Shown here: in pieces, positions 62,698 through 64,000 of the stretch
Layout: each line of letters starts with the position of its first letter
Numbering within the stretch: the stretch's first letter is position 1
NCBI RefSeq assembly: GCF_030462585.1
Contig: NZ_JASMRU010000007.1
Span: 137,453 to 201,452, forward strand
Source: Pseudomonas sp. CAN1
Lineage (GTDB): Bacteria > Pseudomonadota > Gammaproteobacteria > Pseudomonadales > Pseudomonadaceae
Direction: 5' to 3'
DNA length: 64,000 nt
The notes under the pieces: generated by a model
What the model was told of the DNA's origin: nothing
What the model saw: the letters and a program-made list of their open reading frames with translations, nothing else
Database searches by the model: none
Position numbers and translations under genes: made by a program

Positions 62698-64000
62698 GCC
62701 AGAACCTCCACGCGCTGCCCGGCGCAATCGACGAACAGCCGCTGAGCCTGCTGCCAGCGCTGGAAGCTGGCCTCGCCTGCACCGATGACGGCCGGCAGCC
62801 CCAGCTCACCGGCACGAATGGCCATATGCGAGTTGGCCCCGCCCCAGGTCGTGATCAGCCCGGCGATCGGGCACGCGAACAGCCAGTCGAAACCGGGGTC
62901 GGCATTGGGTATGCAGACGATGCGACCGGCCAGTTCCCCGCGCTCCAGTACACTGGTCACCGGCGCCGTGACCTGCTTCTGGGTGATGAAGTTGGGCTGG
63001 TGGGCGGCCTGCATGAACCCCCAGACATCCTCGGGCTGGGTGATCAGCGCGGGCAGCGTGGTCCTGAGCGTCTGCTCGTAGCGGCGCCGGCCGGCGGCGA
63101 TGCTCCGTTCCAGGCACTCGCGCGGGTCATCCGACCCCATGTAGAGCTCCTGCACGGCACTGATATCGCAGTAGGCCAGCGCCTCGCGAGACAAGCCCAG
63201 CGAGGCGCCCAGCTCACCGATGAGCACCAGCGCGTCGGACAGGTTACGGGTGAAATGGAATTTGGCCAGTTCGCGCAATTCGATACCGGCCTGCAGGAAA
63301 TCGAACAAGCCTACCGGGTCGCACTCAAGCCCGTGCGCCTCGAGCAGTCGGGCAATTTCGCGCATCTGCGGCAGGGTAAAAGCGAAAGGCGCCGGTGGCT
63401 CCGGCGCACACTGGCGCTCGCTCCAGTCGAAATACTGCGCTGGCGCCTCGTCATAACGCGGCGAAAGAATGTCGTAGGTTCCGGGCCGCAGGTGGCCATA
63501 GCGGGCCAGGAACAGGCTCGGATCCAGCGCCACGCGATCACGCGCCAGTTGACCACTGACGGTGGAAAGGCTGCGCACGAACGCATCGTAATCGGCAGCG
63601 GAAAACACCCCGACCGCCACCAGCGACTTGAGCATCTGAACAGCCACGAAACCGGCGCGTGCAAGACCGGCAAACGGCAACGTACCGTAGCGTTTGGCAT
63701 CCTCGAGGAGCCAGTAGATGCGTTCGACAGGCTGCGCCGCGGAAGCTTCCAGTTTCTTGCGGCGAGCCTCCAGCACGTCCAGCTTGGCGGCATCCGAGCG
63801 CCACAGCCCCTCGCGAGGATGGATGATGCGGTTGGTCAGGCGCCGCAGGCTCTGTGCTATGGCCTCGCGCTCCGCCTCGCTGAAACCCGCTTCAGCCAGG
63901 CATTCCAGGCGCCGTGGCAGGTCCAGCGTATAGCAGGAAAAGACCACCTCGAACTCCACCTTGTCGTGCAGTTGCGGGGCCGCGATCAGGCGCTGGATGT
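62694..64000 (-). CDS. PEP-synthase-like kinase, candidate glutamine kinase (C-terminal part)
   Basis: The visible 434 or so residues are the C-terminal part of a larger protein; the frame is open to the window edge, and a GTG at 63959 is unlikely to be the true start. The swivel phospho-histidine domain lies at the very end: TWGGANSHMAIRAGELGLPAVIG, its His 44 residues from the C-terminus (codon 62826-62828). No PEP-binding barrel follows, so it is not a true PEP synthase. The layout fits glutamine kinase (Cj1418 type) or rifampin-phosphotransferase-like enzymes. An N-terminal ATP-grasp domain is expected upstream. Confidence 0.75.
   Translation of the reverse strand, partial: IQRLIAAPQLHDKVEFEVVFSCYTLDLPRRLECLAEAGFSEAEREAIAQSLRRLTNRIIHPREGLWRSDAAKLDVLEARRKKLEASAAQPVERIYWLLEDAKRYGTLPFAGLARAGFVAVQMLKSLVAVGVFSAADYDAFVRSLSTVSGQLARDRVALDPSLFLARYGHLRPGTYDILSPRYDEAPAQYFDWSERQCAPEPPAPFAFTLPQMREIARLLEAHGLECDPVGLFDFLQAGIELRELAKFHFTRNLSDALVLIGELGASLGLSREALAYCDISAVQELYMGSDDPRECLERSIAAGRRRYEQTLRTTLPALITQPEDVWGFMQAAHQPNFITQKQVTAPVTSVLERGELAGRIVCIPNADPGFDWLFACPIAGLITTWGGANSHMAIRAGELGLPAVIGAGEASFQRWQQAQRLFVDCAGQRVEVLA

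Noticed and set aside
62694-64000. True phosphoenolpyruvate synthase
   Set aside because: The phospho-His domain is at the extreme C-terminus and no PEP/pyruvate-binding barrel follows it, which excludes an ordinary PpsA.

Overview
The window is one continuous piece of a Pseudomonas chromosome, high in GC and densely coded. Gene order and protein sequences match the large flagellar/chemotaxis region of Pseudomonas; I infer a relative of P. aeruginosa, P. nitroreducens or P. citronellolis, but the species cannot be fixed from this sequence alone. Nearly all flagellar genes lie on the minus strand. I saw no insertion sequence, prophage, tRNA, rRNA or CRISPR array.

Layout from left to right. 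1-287 is the 5' part of ccmA. 545-2502 (plus) is a FliK-like protein with an orphan FlhB-type C-terminal domain. 2509-4212 holds a small unknown protein and a secreted RNase T2. 4228-18746 (minus) is the chemotaxis/late block: DUF2802, cheW, parP, parC, motD, motC, cheB, cheA, cheZ, cheY, fliA, fleN, flhF, flhA. 18892-22664 is an insert of a lipoprotein and two TPM-domain membrane proteins. 22751-28312 is the export/switch operon fliLMNOPQR-flhB. 28313-29019 is a gene-free mosaic of REP and other repeats. 29020-32820 is fliK plus the HptB-HsbR-HsbA switch. 33072-37020 is a five-gene accessory insert (porin-like protein, AraC regulator, LysE exporter, DUF1345 protein, APH(6)-type kinase). 37086-42895 is fliEFGHIJ. 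43289-47530 is fleQ and fleSR. 47800-51744 is fliC-flaG-fliD-fliS-fliT. 52130-64000 is a flagellin glycosylation island that runs off the right edge.

The sequence supports the usual Pseudomonas flagellar hierarchy. FleQ sits at the top. Good sigma-54 (RpoN) sites precede fliL, fliK, fliE, fleS and flhA, and a very good sigma-28 site precedes fliC, with a weaker one inside cheZ ahead of cheA. FlhF and FleN set flagellar place and number, and ParC/ParP probably place the chemoreceptor array at the pole.

The most interesting part is the right end. Three translationally coupled genes (a kinase with a C-terminal phospho-histidine swivel domain, a class I glutaminase and a sugar-type cytidylyltransferase) have the composition and order of the glutamine kinase, gamma-glutamyl-CDP-amidate hydrolase and CTP:phosphoglutamine cytidylyltransferase that make the O-methyl phosphoramidate group of Campylobacter jejuni capsule. 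Here they are followed by a sulfotransferase-fold protein, a methyltransferase, a glycosyltransferase, a HAD phosphatase, an epimerase and the giant flagellin glycosyltransferase FgtA next to fliC. I propose that this strain decorates its flagellin glycan with a phosphoramidate-type group. That is inference and needs biochemical proof.
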